From assembly GCA_905183005.1 (NCBI GenBank), contig CAJJDO010000075.1, positions 400,649 through 464,648 on the forward strand: a stretch of 64,000 nucleotides of DNA. The letters are read 5' to 3'. Numbering within the stretch: the first letter of the stretch is position 1; each line of letters starts with the position of its first letter. The stretch is from Paramecium pentaurelia. Lineage: Eukaryota; Ciliophora; Oligohymenophorea; Peniculida; Parameciidae. The notes under the pieces were generated by a model. The model was not told where the DNA came from. It was given only the letters and a program-made list of their open reading frames with translations, and made no database searches. The translations under genes and the position numbers were made by a program. Positions 49,413 to 63,100 of the stretch are shown one piece after another.

Positions 49413-52188
49413 TCAATTTCTAATTGCATTTTATGTAATATCTTTTTTTCTTTCTAAAAAATGACTTCCTCTTTATTTAAACAAATATAGTAAATTTTTG
49501 CCTTAATGATTTTTAAATTCTCCATCAAAGATTAAAGCTGATTATGCTTAAAACTATAAGTATGGGGACAGAAGAAGAGAAGTAACAATAGGGAAAACTA
49601 AATTTAATTAAATTTAAATACCAAAATCTGAAGATGAAGTCCTTAAAAATGGAGGTGCTTTAAATTATGCAATAATGTCTTTAAAACTGCTATCTGAAGA
49701 TAGAATTTCATTACCTCCATTATAATTCCAAATACGGATTTTTTTATCATAACTACCAGATGCTAACATAGTGCCGTCAGGAGAGAAACAAACTGATGAA
49801 ACACTATGGGAATGACTGTCCAATTTGGATTTTAATTATCCTGTTTTAACATCCCATAAACGGATTTAGTTATCACTTCCACCAGATGCTAATGTATTTC
49901 CATCAGGAGAGAAACAGACTGAACAGACAGTGCTAGTATGACCATCCAATTTGGCTTTTTATTATCCTGTTTTAACATCCCATAAACGGATAGTTTTATC
50001 GCAACTACAAGATGCTAGTAAAGTACCATCAGGAGAGAAGTTTAATGAAGAAACTTAATGAGTATGGCCAAATAATTTAAATTTGTATTGTTCTGCTTTA
50101 ACATCCCATAAATGAAGAGAATAATCAAAATATAAATTAGTACTACTACCAATTGCTAATATAGTTCCATCAGGAGAGAAACATAGTGATCTGACATAAT
50201 CTCTATAACCATCCAATTTGGATTTTTATTTTCCATTTTTTACATCCAATAATAGAATATAGCTATAACAACTGCCAGATGCTAAAGTATTTCCATCTGG
50301 AGAGAAGCATATTGATAGAACATCATTAGAATGACCATCCAATCTGGCCTTCTATTATCCAGTCTTAACATCCCATAAACGAATAGAGCGATCTATACTA
50401 CAAGATACTAATGTAGTTCCATCAGGAGAGAAGCATACTTAATTGACGTCCCTAGTATGATCATCCAATTTTAATTTTTATTGTCCTGTTTTAACATCCC
50501 ATAAACGATACTACAATCTCCATCATTTGCAAAATCTCCACTACAAGATGCTAATGTATTACTGTCGGGAGAGAAGCATAGTGATTAAACCTAACTAGTA
50601 TGGCCATCCAAATTGAATTTTTATTGCCATGCCTTAACATCCCATAAATGGATTGATTTATCATAACCGCCAGATGCTATTGCAGTTCCATCAGGAGAGA
50701 AACAAACTGATTGGGCATATTTATTATGACCATCCAATTTGAATTTTTATTGCCTTTTCTTAACATCCCATAAATGGATAGATTTATCTCCACCACCAGA
50801 TGCTAATTTCGTTCCATCAGGAGAGAAACATACTGATGTTACCCATTTATAACTTGGACTCTATTCAGCCATTTTTATTTTTTTCTAGATTTCCCATAAA
50901 AAGATTGTAGAATCTCCACTACAAGAGGCTAATTTAGTTCCATCAGGAGAAAAGCATACTGAATAAACAGAATTATAATGACCACTCAATTTTGTTGTTT
51001 ACTGTCCTGTTTTCAGATCCCATATATGAATAGACATATCATTACTACCAGATGCTAATGAAGTACCATCAGGAGAAAAGCAGACTGACCAAACACTTTA
51101 ACTATGACCCTCTTATTTAGATTTCTATCTCCCTGTCTTAACACCCCATAAGCGAATAGATTTATCAACGCTTCCAGATGCTAATGTTTTACTATCAGGA
51201 GAAAAGCAAACTGATTGGACAGATTCACTATGACCAATTAATTTAATGTCTATTTTCTCGTCTTAATAGTCCATAAACGGATAAAATTATCATCACTTCC
51301 TGATGCTAATGTAATACCATCAGGAGAAAAACATACTGACCAAGTACTATTACTATGACCATCAAACTTGGCCTTTTATTATCCTGTCTTAACATCCCAT
51401 AAACGGATAGAACAATCTCCACCAGGAACATGATCTCCACTACTAGAGGCTAATGTTGTACAATCAGGAGAAAAGCATACTGATTAGACAGTACTAGTAT
51501 GACCGGCCAATTTATTAAGCTCATGTATTTTTAAGTTGGTCCATTTACAATTAATTAATACAGCTCCATTCAAATTCATACCGCTTATGTCTACATTATC
51601 AAATTACGATCCACTTAAGTTGGATCGAACAAAATTAGCTCCCATTAAAGAAGTATTCTAAATTCTGATGTTTTCAAAATTTTAATTTCTAAGGTCCACC
51701 TTTATCTAAATTAATAAATATAATGAGTTTGATCCGCATTGAATTAAATTATCATATTAGGCTGTAAGGTGAACTAAGAATTTCATAAATCCAATTATCT
51801 CCTTTTAATCTCTTATTTATTTAATTAGATCCTGTCTCTGTTAGAAATATCCATCATCAGAATAGTTTTATTTGTTAAAGCTATGATCTTTTATTTATTT
51901 AAGAATATTGGCAATTTTGTTAAAGTTATTTGTTAGAAAATTTAACTTCCACCACTTATCAAAAGGTTAAATGTTGGCTTTAAAAATCTATTATTCAAGA
52001 TTTATTTGACTGCCATTATTAGAAAGAAATTTTAGATAATCTGAAATTTTCCCTCTCCTCAGTATTACAATTATTTAAGAGTATATGTGTTCATCGACAA
52101 CTTTAAATTGAGAGAAAATCTCTGTTAAATCTTAGTTCAACTTGCTGGAGTCATTCATTTTTTTTTTAATTTATTGAATTTCTATCAT
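49413..52188 (-). pseudogene. 14-repeat WD40/pentapeptide protein with frameshifts
   Basis: The frame starts at ATG 52188 (MIEIQQIKKKMNDSSKLN) and ends at TGA 49413-49415. It encodes a helical N-terminus, a pentapeptide-like segment (NTSLMGANFVRSNLSGS) and 14 WD40 repeats with motifs like SVCFSPDG, two propellers' worth, then a tail matching the paralogue (AQSALIFDGEFKNHQGK). Two single-base deletions break it: near 51247-51252 (after a KTRKQ stretch) and near 50506 (a CGT arginine codon of one repeat reduced to GT). Upstream, 52190 to about 52600 encodes the rest of the expected N-terminus with a candidate 27-nt intron, but an in-frame TGA and a frame change near an A10 run separate it. It is probably a recent pseudogene, or contains several sequence errors. 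Confidence 0.75.
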
Positions 52189-52599
52189 TCTAGAATATAA
52201 TATTTATCAAAAAAGTATCTTATTTATTTTTTTTAATATTAAAGCCACACTTTGTTAAGATTTGAACTTGTGAATAATTGATCAATATATTGCTAGTGGA
52301 AATTTAATTTAAATAGCTTCTTTTTTTAATAATTTATATAAATCACTATGATGCCAAAATTTTAAATTATTAAATTTTAGATAAAATATATATATTTATT
52401 TTTTAAAGATATCATTTTATTGGTCTTGATAAATCTCTATTCTAACTTAAATTAAAGTAGTTTTTCCTTTTAAATAAGATTGGTAAATTAAGTATTTCTT
52501 TACCTTTATTTATGATAATTGTCAGATATCCAACCAAATATTTCCAGTAGTGATTGGTATCGAAAATTTAATTTAATCATTCATTCTCTCAAAATCAAA

Positions 52600-53400
52600 T
52601 ATTTATATTGAGCTTATTAATTATTTATCAGTATTATGTAATAAATTTAGATTTTATTCTTTTGTTTAAAGAATAAATGGTTTAAGTATAATTTCTTTAT
52701 AAAATTAATAATTATTTTTTAATAATGAAATATAAATAAAAGGAGATTCTTTTATCAAAGTATATAATCATTTATCACAGTAAGAAACGTAAGATAAATA
52801 AAGGGTAATTATATTTAGATTGGAATCGAATGTTAAAATACAGCATACTTACTTCTTTTTATTTAGTAAAAACAGTTGAAAGAATTTAAAGATTTTTAAT
52901 CTTTTGGATTTGTTCTTAATTTTATAGATAATAGTTTCAATATTTTAGTAGATATAGCTTAATGTATATAGTGAACGCATGGTTCCATATAGGCTCTCCT
53001 TGGAGTTCCGGTAGGTTCCCTATAGGCCGCCTTGAAGTTCTGGTAGTAGAAGACTATTCTAATCTCATATTGCAATATTATCTAATCGTTTTAAAACTTT
53101 AAGAGGAGAATTTAAGGTTTTTCCTTTTAACAAAAAAAGCAGTGTCTAAATATAATTCCTCTAAGTTTTAGGTTTGCTTTAGGTTTTTTGTACTATACCC
53201 CTTTATTCCTTTTTTTTCTTTACCTTCAACTTCACTAAGGAAGGTCATCCCCTATGTACTCTTGCTACATTTGAAATAGGTTGAACAGTTAACTTTGAAC
53301 TAATAACTTTGTCTTTGATATTAATAAGATTCCCATTTAATATCACAACTTCCAATTTTTCTCCCATTTTGAGATTCGCCTCCATATGTGATAGATCTTG
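52600..53400. other. Intergenic, with a GC-richer tandem repeat
   Basis: No gene was recognised. The only notable structure is the 33/32-bp tandem repeat at 52981-53045. Confidence 0.45.
52981..53045. repeat. Two-copy 33/32-bp tandem repeat, locally GC-rich
   Basis: Unit 1 (52981-53013) and unit 2 (53014-53045) both begin GGTTCC, contain TATAGG, then CTTG-AGTTC and end GGTA, with about 80 percent identity. G+C is near 50 percent, sharply above the surroundings. Confidence 0.8.
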
Positions 53401-54130
53401 TACTTATAAAAGTATAATTTAAATAAATTAAAAATTAAAGCAATCACACAATTAATCTATTTTTCAAATTTGACTGAAATTAGAGAATCATCAAAACATT
53501 TTGCTTAATTTCATATAATCCTCCACCACTAGATAAACAATATTCAAAATTACAAAGTTCTATGACTAAAATTTAGATGTTTTGTGTCCCATATACCAAC
53601 GTTTATTCCATTTTTGTATTCTCCCTAAAAAGTCATATGGCAAGGGCTAAAATATATCTTTCAATCCTAAATAAATACTCATCAAGTACCTCTAACTCTT
53701 CAACCCTTTTTCCATTTTTATGAAACCATCTTCTTTTCAAAGTTCTATATATAATCCTAAATATAAAAATTATCTTATATAAATTAATTCTATTCTTTCA
53801 AATTAGACATTGTAAACTAAATAACAATTTTCTTACCCTCTCTAATTCCTCTACATAACTTATATAAAAATTACTAATAATAGTTAATGTTTATAATAAA
53901 TACATGTAGAAATAATTTCACAATTCAATCTATTTACCATTCTTCTTACCTTTATTATTATAATTTCCACCACGACTCAAAATTATCATAAATTAATACA
54001 TAATATTATTTTAAAGATATCTTATGATTGTGTTCTTCTGAAGTATTTGATAATATACTTTTCCATCTAAGATGGTCTCATCTCCAAAGGAGGAAATATT
54101 GAAATCTTAATTTTGAATTACTTTAACTCC
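53400..54130 (-). pseudogene. MORN_2-like gene relic
   Basis: On the minus strand, fragments of the repeat unit of the 23723-26082 gene are visible: GGGNY-like text from about 53970 (GGNYNNKGKKNGK) and GEYKNGINVGIWD from about 53625. Intervening sequence no longer gives complete exons. This is a decayed paralogue in the opposite orientation. Confidence 0.6.
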
Positions 54131-54347
54131 AAAACTTAATAGTTATTTGCAACTCTTATATAAATAATAATCAAATGGTCTAATAATTGCTTATATTATA
54201 ATTTTTATATTTACATAGATGTATATTAGATTAATCATTTATTACTAAAATTTTAGATGTACATTTTTATACTGTTTTTGGTTCATCAATTGAGTAGTCT
54301 GAAAATTAAGGAAGTGGACTCTCTATATTAATATAGTTAATAATCGA

Positions 54348-54960
54348 TTGTATTATCAGAATAATCTCCATCAATTTCTAGTGCCTTTAGATATGAAATA
54401 TTGTCAAAATAAAATCCGTCAACAAACATTCTTTAAGTTGGAAATTTTGAAAAATTTTATAGTGATTGATAGTGCAGTAGAAGAATTATTTTTGAAACTC
54501 AATTTAATATATTATGATTGTATAGATGATTCTTTAAAGAAAATCACTAAAATAATAGCATTTATTGATAATAATGTTGTGTAGCATTGATTTACTGTAG
54601 ATATCGATCCTTTAGAATAGCCTTTAAAAGTAAGTTTTGAATTAATTTTCATATATAAATAGAAAATTAATAGTTAACATCTTTTAATTAAATAGTCTTT
54701 TAAAGATCAGACTTTCAAGTTTATTTTTGGAGGTGGTATGATAGTATAATCTAAAATTTCATAATTAATGGTAAAAAAATCAATGATTTTAACAAAGAGA
54801 TTTCGAATAGATGAAGATCAAGAATAATCGATAAGAATGGCTTTTGAATAATTTAGTTTTTTATTTGTAAAGTGAATAAAATATAGAGATTGGGGATAAT
54901 AATATGAAATATTTGGATAATTTAGTTTTTACTTCTGAAACTATTAACTCCAATTAATTT
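54348..54960 (+). pseudogene. N-terminal relic of the giant membrane protein family
   Basis: The frame from 54348 contains LNLIYYDCIDDSLKKITKII, which parallels NFVYYDCIDQKESTIKKLV near the N-terminus of the 13724-22357 protein. Further downstream FKFIFGGGMIV parallels LEFIYGGDLLI. Frames change without splice signals and the sequence fades by about 54960. This is a fragment of a third family member. Confidence 0.6.
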
Positions 54961-56589
54961 CAAATATCTGGATGGTTGAGAATTACTGATATTATTTAGA
55001 ACTAAGATGATAAATTCATTACCAAAATGAACCTTATCACCATTTACTTTTTCATATAAGATTTCTCCAATCAGAAATTAAAATATAAAAAGAATTTGAT
55101 ACTTTTAATCATATATATTTTTGGAAAAAGTTTACAATAAAACTCATTGATGACTCGTTGATCATTAACATTAAAGTTTATTAAGATCTTTATAATGGTG
55201 TTTAATAAATTCTTTATTATGCATATCGAATAAAATGAAAAATATTGATTATCAAAATTAACTGTCACTTTAACATGTAATTATACTCTATAATTTAGAC
55301 TTTTTTGTGTAAAAAAACCTAAATAACTTATTAGCACTAAAATACAAATAAGAAATCTTTATTTTTTTATTTAAATATGATTAGGCATCCTTTAATCTAT
55401 AGATTTATAGCATAACCAAAACTGATGTATCAGTAAATGTATCTAACCCATCATATCAAATAATATTAGGAACAAGCGAAATTATTAAAATACTAGGTTT
55501 AAATCTGTACTATATTGCTCTTTAAATCAAAAGAAAAAAATTCCATTTAAGAGTATCAAAAAAGTTATTAAATCAGAAATAAAATCATGTGTGACCTTAT
55601 AATAAATATTAAATCTAAAATAATATTACTTTTCATATAAATGATTGAAAACCTCACTTAGTTATCCTAAAAATATTCATTAAGTAAGCAAACTTACTCT
55701 TAGCCTTAATAAAACTTTAATAATGTAATTGAATATAAAATTTAAACATTAATTACCATAAATCTAACATAAATATTTAAAGAAAAATTAATGCTATATC
55801 TTTTTTTTACTTTAAATATTTCTGGAGATTGTTTTTAGATTTGAATTTAATTAAATGAATATTATTTTTAAATGTTTTTTGAAGTGAATACTTAATTTTT
55901 TTCAAGTACCTTCTTTTTTACAAAGTTGAAATATAATTTTTTGTTTAATTCATACTTTTAGAAGGCAAATAAACTTATTTGCTGGATTATCATTCCTTTT
56001 TGTTAATTATTTATTATTCGATTTGAAATCTCAACTTGTTTTTTCTAAATTTTTCTCTTTCTATCCGCATGCCAACTACTTCTAGGTAAATCCTTAATTA
56101 GAAAATGAATCTACACTTAATTAACTCATCATCAATATTCCACTATTTATTTTTTGCCTTTTTAACAATCATATTTAATTGTTTTTTTTTTGCAAAATTT
56201 TTTAATTTCAATCTTACTCCCTTTTTGTTTGAATTATTTTACATAATATATAATCAGGTTTAAAAATGACTATATAAAAAATAATATTCATTTTTAAGAA
56301 AATTTATTTTCTAATTCATTAGCCTAATTTATGATAACTAAAATAATTTATTGAAATTTTATCAAATTAGGTCTTTCAGATTCTTAAAATTCAATAATTG
56401 TAAGCTCCTTTCTTGTTAACAATAAAATTTTTGTTTACTATTACAATGAAAAAAAAAATTATTTATTCCTTTCGCTTAAAAATTTATGATTAAACCAGAA
56501 ATAAAAGGCTATATTAAAAATTTATATCAATAACAATATATTTAATCAGTTGGAAACATATCTATTATAAACCTATTTATTATTGCTAA
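54961..56589. other. AT-rich, no recognised gene
   Basis: Nothing identifiable was seen on either strand. Base composition is extreme, with long A and T runs. Confidence 0.45.
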
Positions 56590-57130
56590 AACAATAAATG
56601 TTAATAGTAAATCTATCATAATAAAGAATATCAATCATTAGAATAAATCATAGATTCTAAGTCTGATTAAATCAAGTAATCATCTGATTAATTGTGTGGA
56701 AAGTCAATCAAAAATATTAGCTTATTTAGAATAATTTAAGATAATAAATTATTACGAAAAATTTAATTTTCATTTATAAATAATATTGACGAAGCTAAGA
56801 ATTTGATTAAAGAAATGAAAATGACTGAACAAAATCAAAAATTTGAAGACAATAAAAAGAGGTTAGACAATTTCAAAATAGTTGGATAATTATTAAGAGA
56901 TCTTAAGTAGAAAATAGACTCTATTTTTTTGATATAATATTCAATAATATTCAATCAAAATTAAGTTAGATTTAAAGTGATATAGAAAATATAGAATCAT
57001 AAACTATCATATTCAATTTTGAAGTTGACATTGAAAGATTTTCCTAATATAAAGTATAATAAATATGAAAGTTGAATAAGAATAAGAAATAAATTATTAT
57101 TGTAATAATTTTTTGGTTTTTTATTGTAAA
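56590..57130 (+). pseudogene. coiled-coil coding fragment
   Basis: Two frames with good protein character abut: one contains NCVESQSKILAYLEQFK, the other, from about 56780, contains NLIKEMKMTEQNQKFEDNKK and LRDLKQKIDSI. They are out of phase with no GT...AG between them. It resembles the coiled-coil part of the B-box-like/TPR N-terminal exons in style, but homology is not shown. Confidence 0.35.
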
Positions 57131-57149
57131 AATTATTCATTCAAAGGTT

Positions 57150-60100
57150 AGTGTGCCTAAAAATCTTAATCAGAATTTTCCAAATATAACCAAAATTTAT
57201 AGTTATCCAAATAGATGTACATAAAAATTCTTTAAAAAAAGTGATAGATAGAATATTAAAATATGTGTTTTAATCAATTACTGTTGATTATTCACATCGA
57301 TAATTCTTCAGTTTTAAAACTATTGAAATATTCTAAACTTCTAGATTATTTATTTAAATTTTGCTAGATTCATCTAAAACTAAATCAAAATTAATATATA
57401 AATTAATTTGGATACAATCGTAGTAGACAATCATTTATTAGGATATTTGTAACTTTAAAATTCTCAATATAAACTATTCAAGCATTTCTCATAATTATAT
57501 TAATTTAAATAATTCTTCAATCTTTCTAAAGTATTTTGATTAAAAATTAAATCTAATTTCATTATTTGCTATTTTGAAGCCACATTAGAAATTAAATTAT
57601 ATATGAAAGATCCAAGTTTAGAATAGATATTTTTAATTTCCAATTGAAAAATTTATTTCAGAATAATAGGAGAATCTGATTTTATTTAAATTTATCCTCC
57701 ATCTTCCTTACCAGTAATATTTTTAATAATCAATAAGAGAATGATAACTCGAGAGTTTCTGCTTTAGTTACATCTAAATAAATAGATTCATATATCCTAA
57801 ATATTTATAAAATAAAGTAACAATATTCTTGAACTAAAACTGGGATATTGAAATTATACTATTTCTTTAAGCTTGTATATATATTGCTCCATCTTAAAAA
57901 CCTATTGATTACTGAAAATTACAAAATTTTATTTCAAAATTCTCCACAAAAAATGAACCAAATCCTTCATTAAGTTTTACTTCAAAAATACTATTTATCT
58001 ATCAATAAGCAATAGTTTATTATTTTTTTTAATTTGATCATAAATATTCATATTCTACAAACCATCATAATAAAAAGGGTTGGATATTTTGATATTAAAA
58101 CTAACTATTTTAATAAAAAGAGCTGTTTGATATTACTAATTATTGACTTTTAATGAATATCATATTATCTAAGCTATTGTAAAGGGAACTTTAAAAAAAA
58201 TGGGAGTTGGTTATAGTAACGAAGCCTAAAATAAAATTAAAGTTAAACAGTTGAAAGGATATTTAAAGATTGTTTAAAGGCATTCATGTAAAATATTATT
58301 TATCAATGTAACATTTTAAACTTCAAAAGTCGTCCATTGAATTGACTCCATAAAAATGATTCCGGTTTAAAATTGTTAATATTGTTAATCTTGTTAATTT
58401 GTTAGAATTAATAAATTCGATTACACAAGAAAATTAGTTAAAAGAATTTTTTCTAGTTAATATTATGTTGTACTATCAGATGATGTAATTAGAGAATTAA
58501 AAGATTAAACATTCTTATCTGCATATCAACCATATCATAATCAATCACAGAAGTAATAAAGAGCGATTAAAAATAGTACTCACCTTAGATTTGTTTTAAT
58601 TGGCAATCAAGATATTAATCAAGACAAGGAATTTATGTTCATCACTTTAAGTAATTATACTAGATTCAATCCTTAATACTTTGCATTTAATATGATAAAA
58701 TCTTTTTATCCATAATCTCTTAAGATATTTAAGTTTGTTATATATGCAGCATGACAATTAAAGCTAGGTTTTAGGTTTTCAAATTAAAATCAGATTAAAT
58801 GGATGTAGAATAATTATTAAATATAATTAAATTTATTGATTTTAATGGATGAATATCCATTATTGTATTTTTTAAAATAAATAAGTTTTATAGTTTAATG
58901 ATATTCATTATATAATAAATAAATATCTGCAAATTTTATATTTAAATTCTCTTTAAAGACTTAATTAGGATTAACAATTCCATAATGAAGATATTTAAAT
59001 GAGCTATTATTAATGGTTATATCACTTAAACTATTATTATTATTAAGAATGATAAGAGTTGAGTTATTGATTTCAGAATTTTTAAATGAAATTCCAATTA
59101 CTCTTATATCATTCAAATAAAGCCAGCTCAGGAAGGTTAAATAATTGAGTATGAATTGCATTTCATTTTATATAAAAGTTGCATAATTTAATAATATGCG
59201 TTTACATATAAATCTTAAAGTTAGATGATATAGAAGATAAATTTTGTTTTGCAATTCCTAATTATAATATATCTATTAAATACATAATCTATAAAATCTT
59301 ATTTGTTTACATTAAAAAATAGAGTGATCTGATTATTTAGAGTAACATTTTTTAATTTTACATTTTAAGGTTTGCTACTTAAAAGTCTTAATCAAATTAG
59401 AATTAGATTTGGAAAAAAAATGATCACGATTCAAACTAATTTATTAATTTAAACTATTTATTACTCTTTTAAAAGTGTATTCAAAAATTAGATCTTCTAA
59501 TAGAATATTACGTTTATTAAATTTTTGTTATTCATAATCTGTCGAATGGGCATTTAAGGCCGTTATAAAATCTTTTTAAGAACAAAATAAATTATTTGGA
59601 GTTATTAGTTATTTTTCACAATTATTAAGATTAATGCAATTAATGAAGCTTCCTATCAAAACCTTTTAAACATTGGTATGAAGCTACTTTTTATTCATCA
59701 TCCTTAAAAAAAGGATTAATTAATTAAATTTCTTCTTACGACATAATTCTATTTAATGCAAAATTTTATTAAAATTCAATACAATAATTTTCTGATAAAC
59801 TTTGTCTTCTTCCTTAATATTGGAAATAACATCTTATATATTAATAACCACCATTTAAATATTCGAATTCTAAACATGAATCAGGATAAGCTTTGATACA
59901 TACAGATTTTATTTACTAATTCATATCCTTTTGCACAAAAAGTACAAATAATTTCAAAATCATCTTTATCTTCAATCAAGGCATTTAGTTTATATAAAAA
60001 TATCAAATTATTAATTATTAATCGATGATCATCTTTCGAATAAATAAAAAATTAAAAAAAAGCTGTAATTCTGATGGGCATTAAAAGCATTTACCTGATA

Positions 60101-63100
60101 CTCTGTCAGCATAATATCCATTTTTACAAGTTAGACAAATATTGACTACTGCTGCATTGTTACCTTTTCTCTTAAACAACTTTAACAATTCTCAATAAAT
60201 CCTGGACATTATTGATTAAATTTACCGATTTTTTATCTTGAAGATTCATAATTTGATTAATCTCTAGATATTAAACTTTTATCTTTGCTTTTTTTATAAT
60301 ATAATGAAAATAATCAAAAATTAATAATAATTTTCTATATGTTTAGTGAATAAAACAATATTGTTGTGATGTAACATAGATATCCAATATATTAGGGATT
60401 AAATGCAATAGATATAACCTAATTCTGAATTTCTTTTTCAAAATTCACGTTCATCTTATTTATTAAATTATCATCTATAAAAGTAAAATTACTATGAAGT
60501 TCTGCATATAATAAGAAGCATTAATAATCAGGTTAATCAGGTTATTATAAGCAAGTATTAATTTTCATTATTAAAATGATATCTTCCACATATTTTAATA
60601 ATATTATGTCAATCATCTTTTGGTGAAAAATTGAGATCAAGATTGTTAATCTAGAAATTAGTTGGCAAACTTAAAAATCATGATGAAATTTTTGGATTTT
60701 CAAAGAAATTTANTAACATTTTTTAATTTTACATTTTAAGGTTTGCTACTTAAAAGTCTTAATCAAATTAGAATTAGATTTGGAAAAAAAATGATCACGA
60801 TTCAAACTAATTTATTAATTTAAACTATTTATTACTCTTTTAAAAGTGTATTCAAAAATTAGATCTTCTAATAGAATATTACGTTTATTAAATTTTTGTT
60901 ATTCATAATCTGTCGAATGGGCATTTAAGGCCGTTATAAAATCTTTTTAAGAACAAAATAAATTATTTGGAGTTATTAGTTATTTTTCACAATTATTAAG
61001 ATTAATGCAATTAATGAAGCTTCCTATCAAAACCTTTTAAACATTGGTATGAAGCTACTTTTTATTCATCATCCTTAAAAAAAGGATTAATTAATTAAAT
61101 TTCTTCTTACGACATAATTCTATTTAATGCAAAATTTTATTAAAATTCAATACAATAATTTTCTGATAAACTTTGTCTTCTTCCTTAATATTGGAAATAA
61201 CATCTTATATATTAATAACCACCATTTAAATATTCGAATTCTAAACATGAATCAGGATAAGCTTTGATACATACAGATTTTATTTACTAATTCATATCCT
61301 TTTGCACAAAAAGTACAAATAATTTCAAAATCATCTTTATCTTCAATCAAGGCATTTAGTTTATATAAAAATATCAAATTATTAATTATTAATCGATGAT
61401 CATCTTTCGAATAAATAAAAAATTAAAAAAAAGCTGTAATTCTGATGGGCATTAAAAGCATTTACCTGATACTCTGTCAGCATAATATCCATTTTTACAA
61501 GTTAGACAAATATTGACTACTGCTGCATTGTTACCTTTTCTCTTAAACAACTTTAACAATTCTCAATAAATCCTGGACATTATTGATTAAATTTACCGAT
61601 TTTTTATCTTGAAGATTCATAATTTGATTAATCTCTAGATATTAAACTTTTATCTTTGCTTTTTTTATAATATAATGAAAATAATCAAAAATTAATAATA
61701 ATTTTCTATATGTTTAGTGAATAAAACAATATTGTTGTGATGTAACATAGATATCCAATATATTAGGGATTAAATGCAATAGATATAACCTAATTCTGAA
61801 TTTCTTTTTCAAAATTCACGTTCATCTTATTTATTAAATTATCATCTATAAAAGTAAAATTACTATGAAGTTCTGCATATAATAAGAAGCATTAATAATC
61901 AGGTTAATCAGGTTATTATAAGCAAGTATTAATTTTCATTATTAAAATGATATCTTCCACATATTTTAATAATATTATGTCAATCATCTTTTGGTGAAAA
62001 ATTGAGATCAAGATTGTTAATCTAGAAATTAGTTGGCAAACTTAAAAATCATGATGAAATTTTTGGATTTTCAAAGAAATTTATTCCATCAGATGATAAA
62101 AAGTACTTTGAATCATTTATAAAAAATCTCTCTCTTTTTCACTATTTACATTTTTAACATCTTAGATAACTTATACTTTTTTTTGAATCGTATATTTTGC
62201 AAACAACACAGAAATTTCCACAACGAACACATTCTCCATTATATAAAGTATAATCATCCAAATAAGATTTACATTAAAAATTATTTGATTCAACATTACA
62301 CTAGCAAGTGAAACAAGTAAAAGGACATTAATAGTAATTAGAATTATAATAATACATTCCAGTTTTAGTAAATAAAATCTTGCTTCTTTGATACTTGTAA
62401 AAGATTGTAATTCTATGTCACAAAAATTCATGAAACCTGGATGAATCTCAATAAACTTATCTTTGTCAATATGATAAAAATCATAATTTAATTAATTTTG
62501 TTTAATATAGTTAAATACGCCTTATGCAGTCTATTTTAATGATCTAAAATCATATTTGCATATTGGTGTTAAATACCAAGTAAATGGATAATAAATACAA
62601 TCAACACATAAAATTTCATAGGAATTGGATTAAGGACTGATTATAATTAAATGATTATCATTTTTTTAATTAAAAAGAATTATTTCTATTTGGATAGAGA
62701 ATCTATCCATATTCACATAAAGTATTACTAAAAGGTGCTCCCTCTTTTTGCTAAACTAAAGAATATTCAATTTCAAATGATTTACAAACTTTCTCGTCTG
62801 GAACATCTATAAATCCATGATTGTATTTTATTTTAATCATTGAAATAATGTCTGTTAGAATTTTTTCTACATTTATACAATTATTTTCAAGAGATCCATC
62901 ACAAGTCTTACAAGAGTAATGATAAACTAATTTTGATTATTTAATTGTATCATTAAATTAAAATTACTTATCATCCACATAATTTTATTCAAATTTAAAT
63001 CAAAAAGTGATGCTAGGAGCAAATTGATTATATACTCATCTGATTCCAAATAGAGATTAAAAGGAGAATTGCATATTGATGCTAAATTTTCAACTACCAT

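Noticed and set aside
58356..58754. A 132-codon plus-strand frame with a CxxCxxC motif that looks like a gene
   Set aside because: The opposite strand in the same place encodes beta-helix-like sequence (TTFEVQNVTLINNI) collinear with the membrane-protein pseudogene; the plus frame is its shadow.
62171..62431. Minus-strand hydrophobic 86-codon frame as a membrane protein
   Set aside because: Another frame of the same strand is cysteine-rich (CFTCQCN, CVRCGNFCVVC) and matches the membrane-protein family; the hydrophobic text is a frame shadow.
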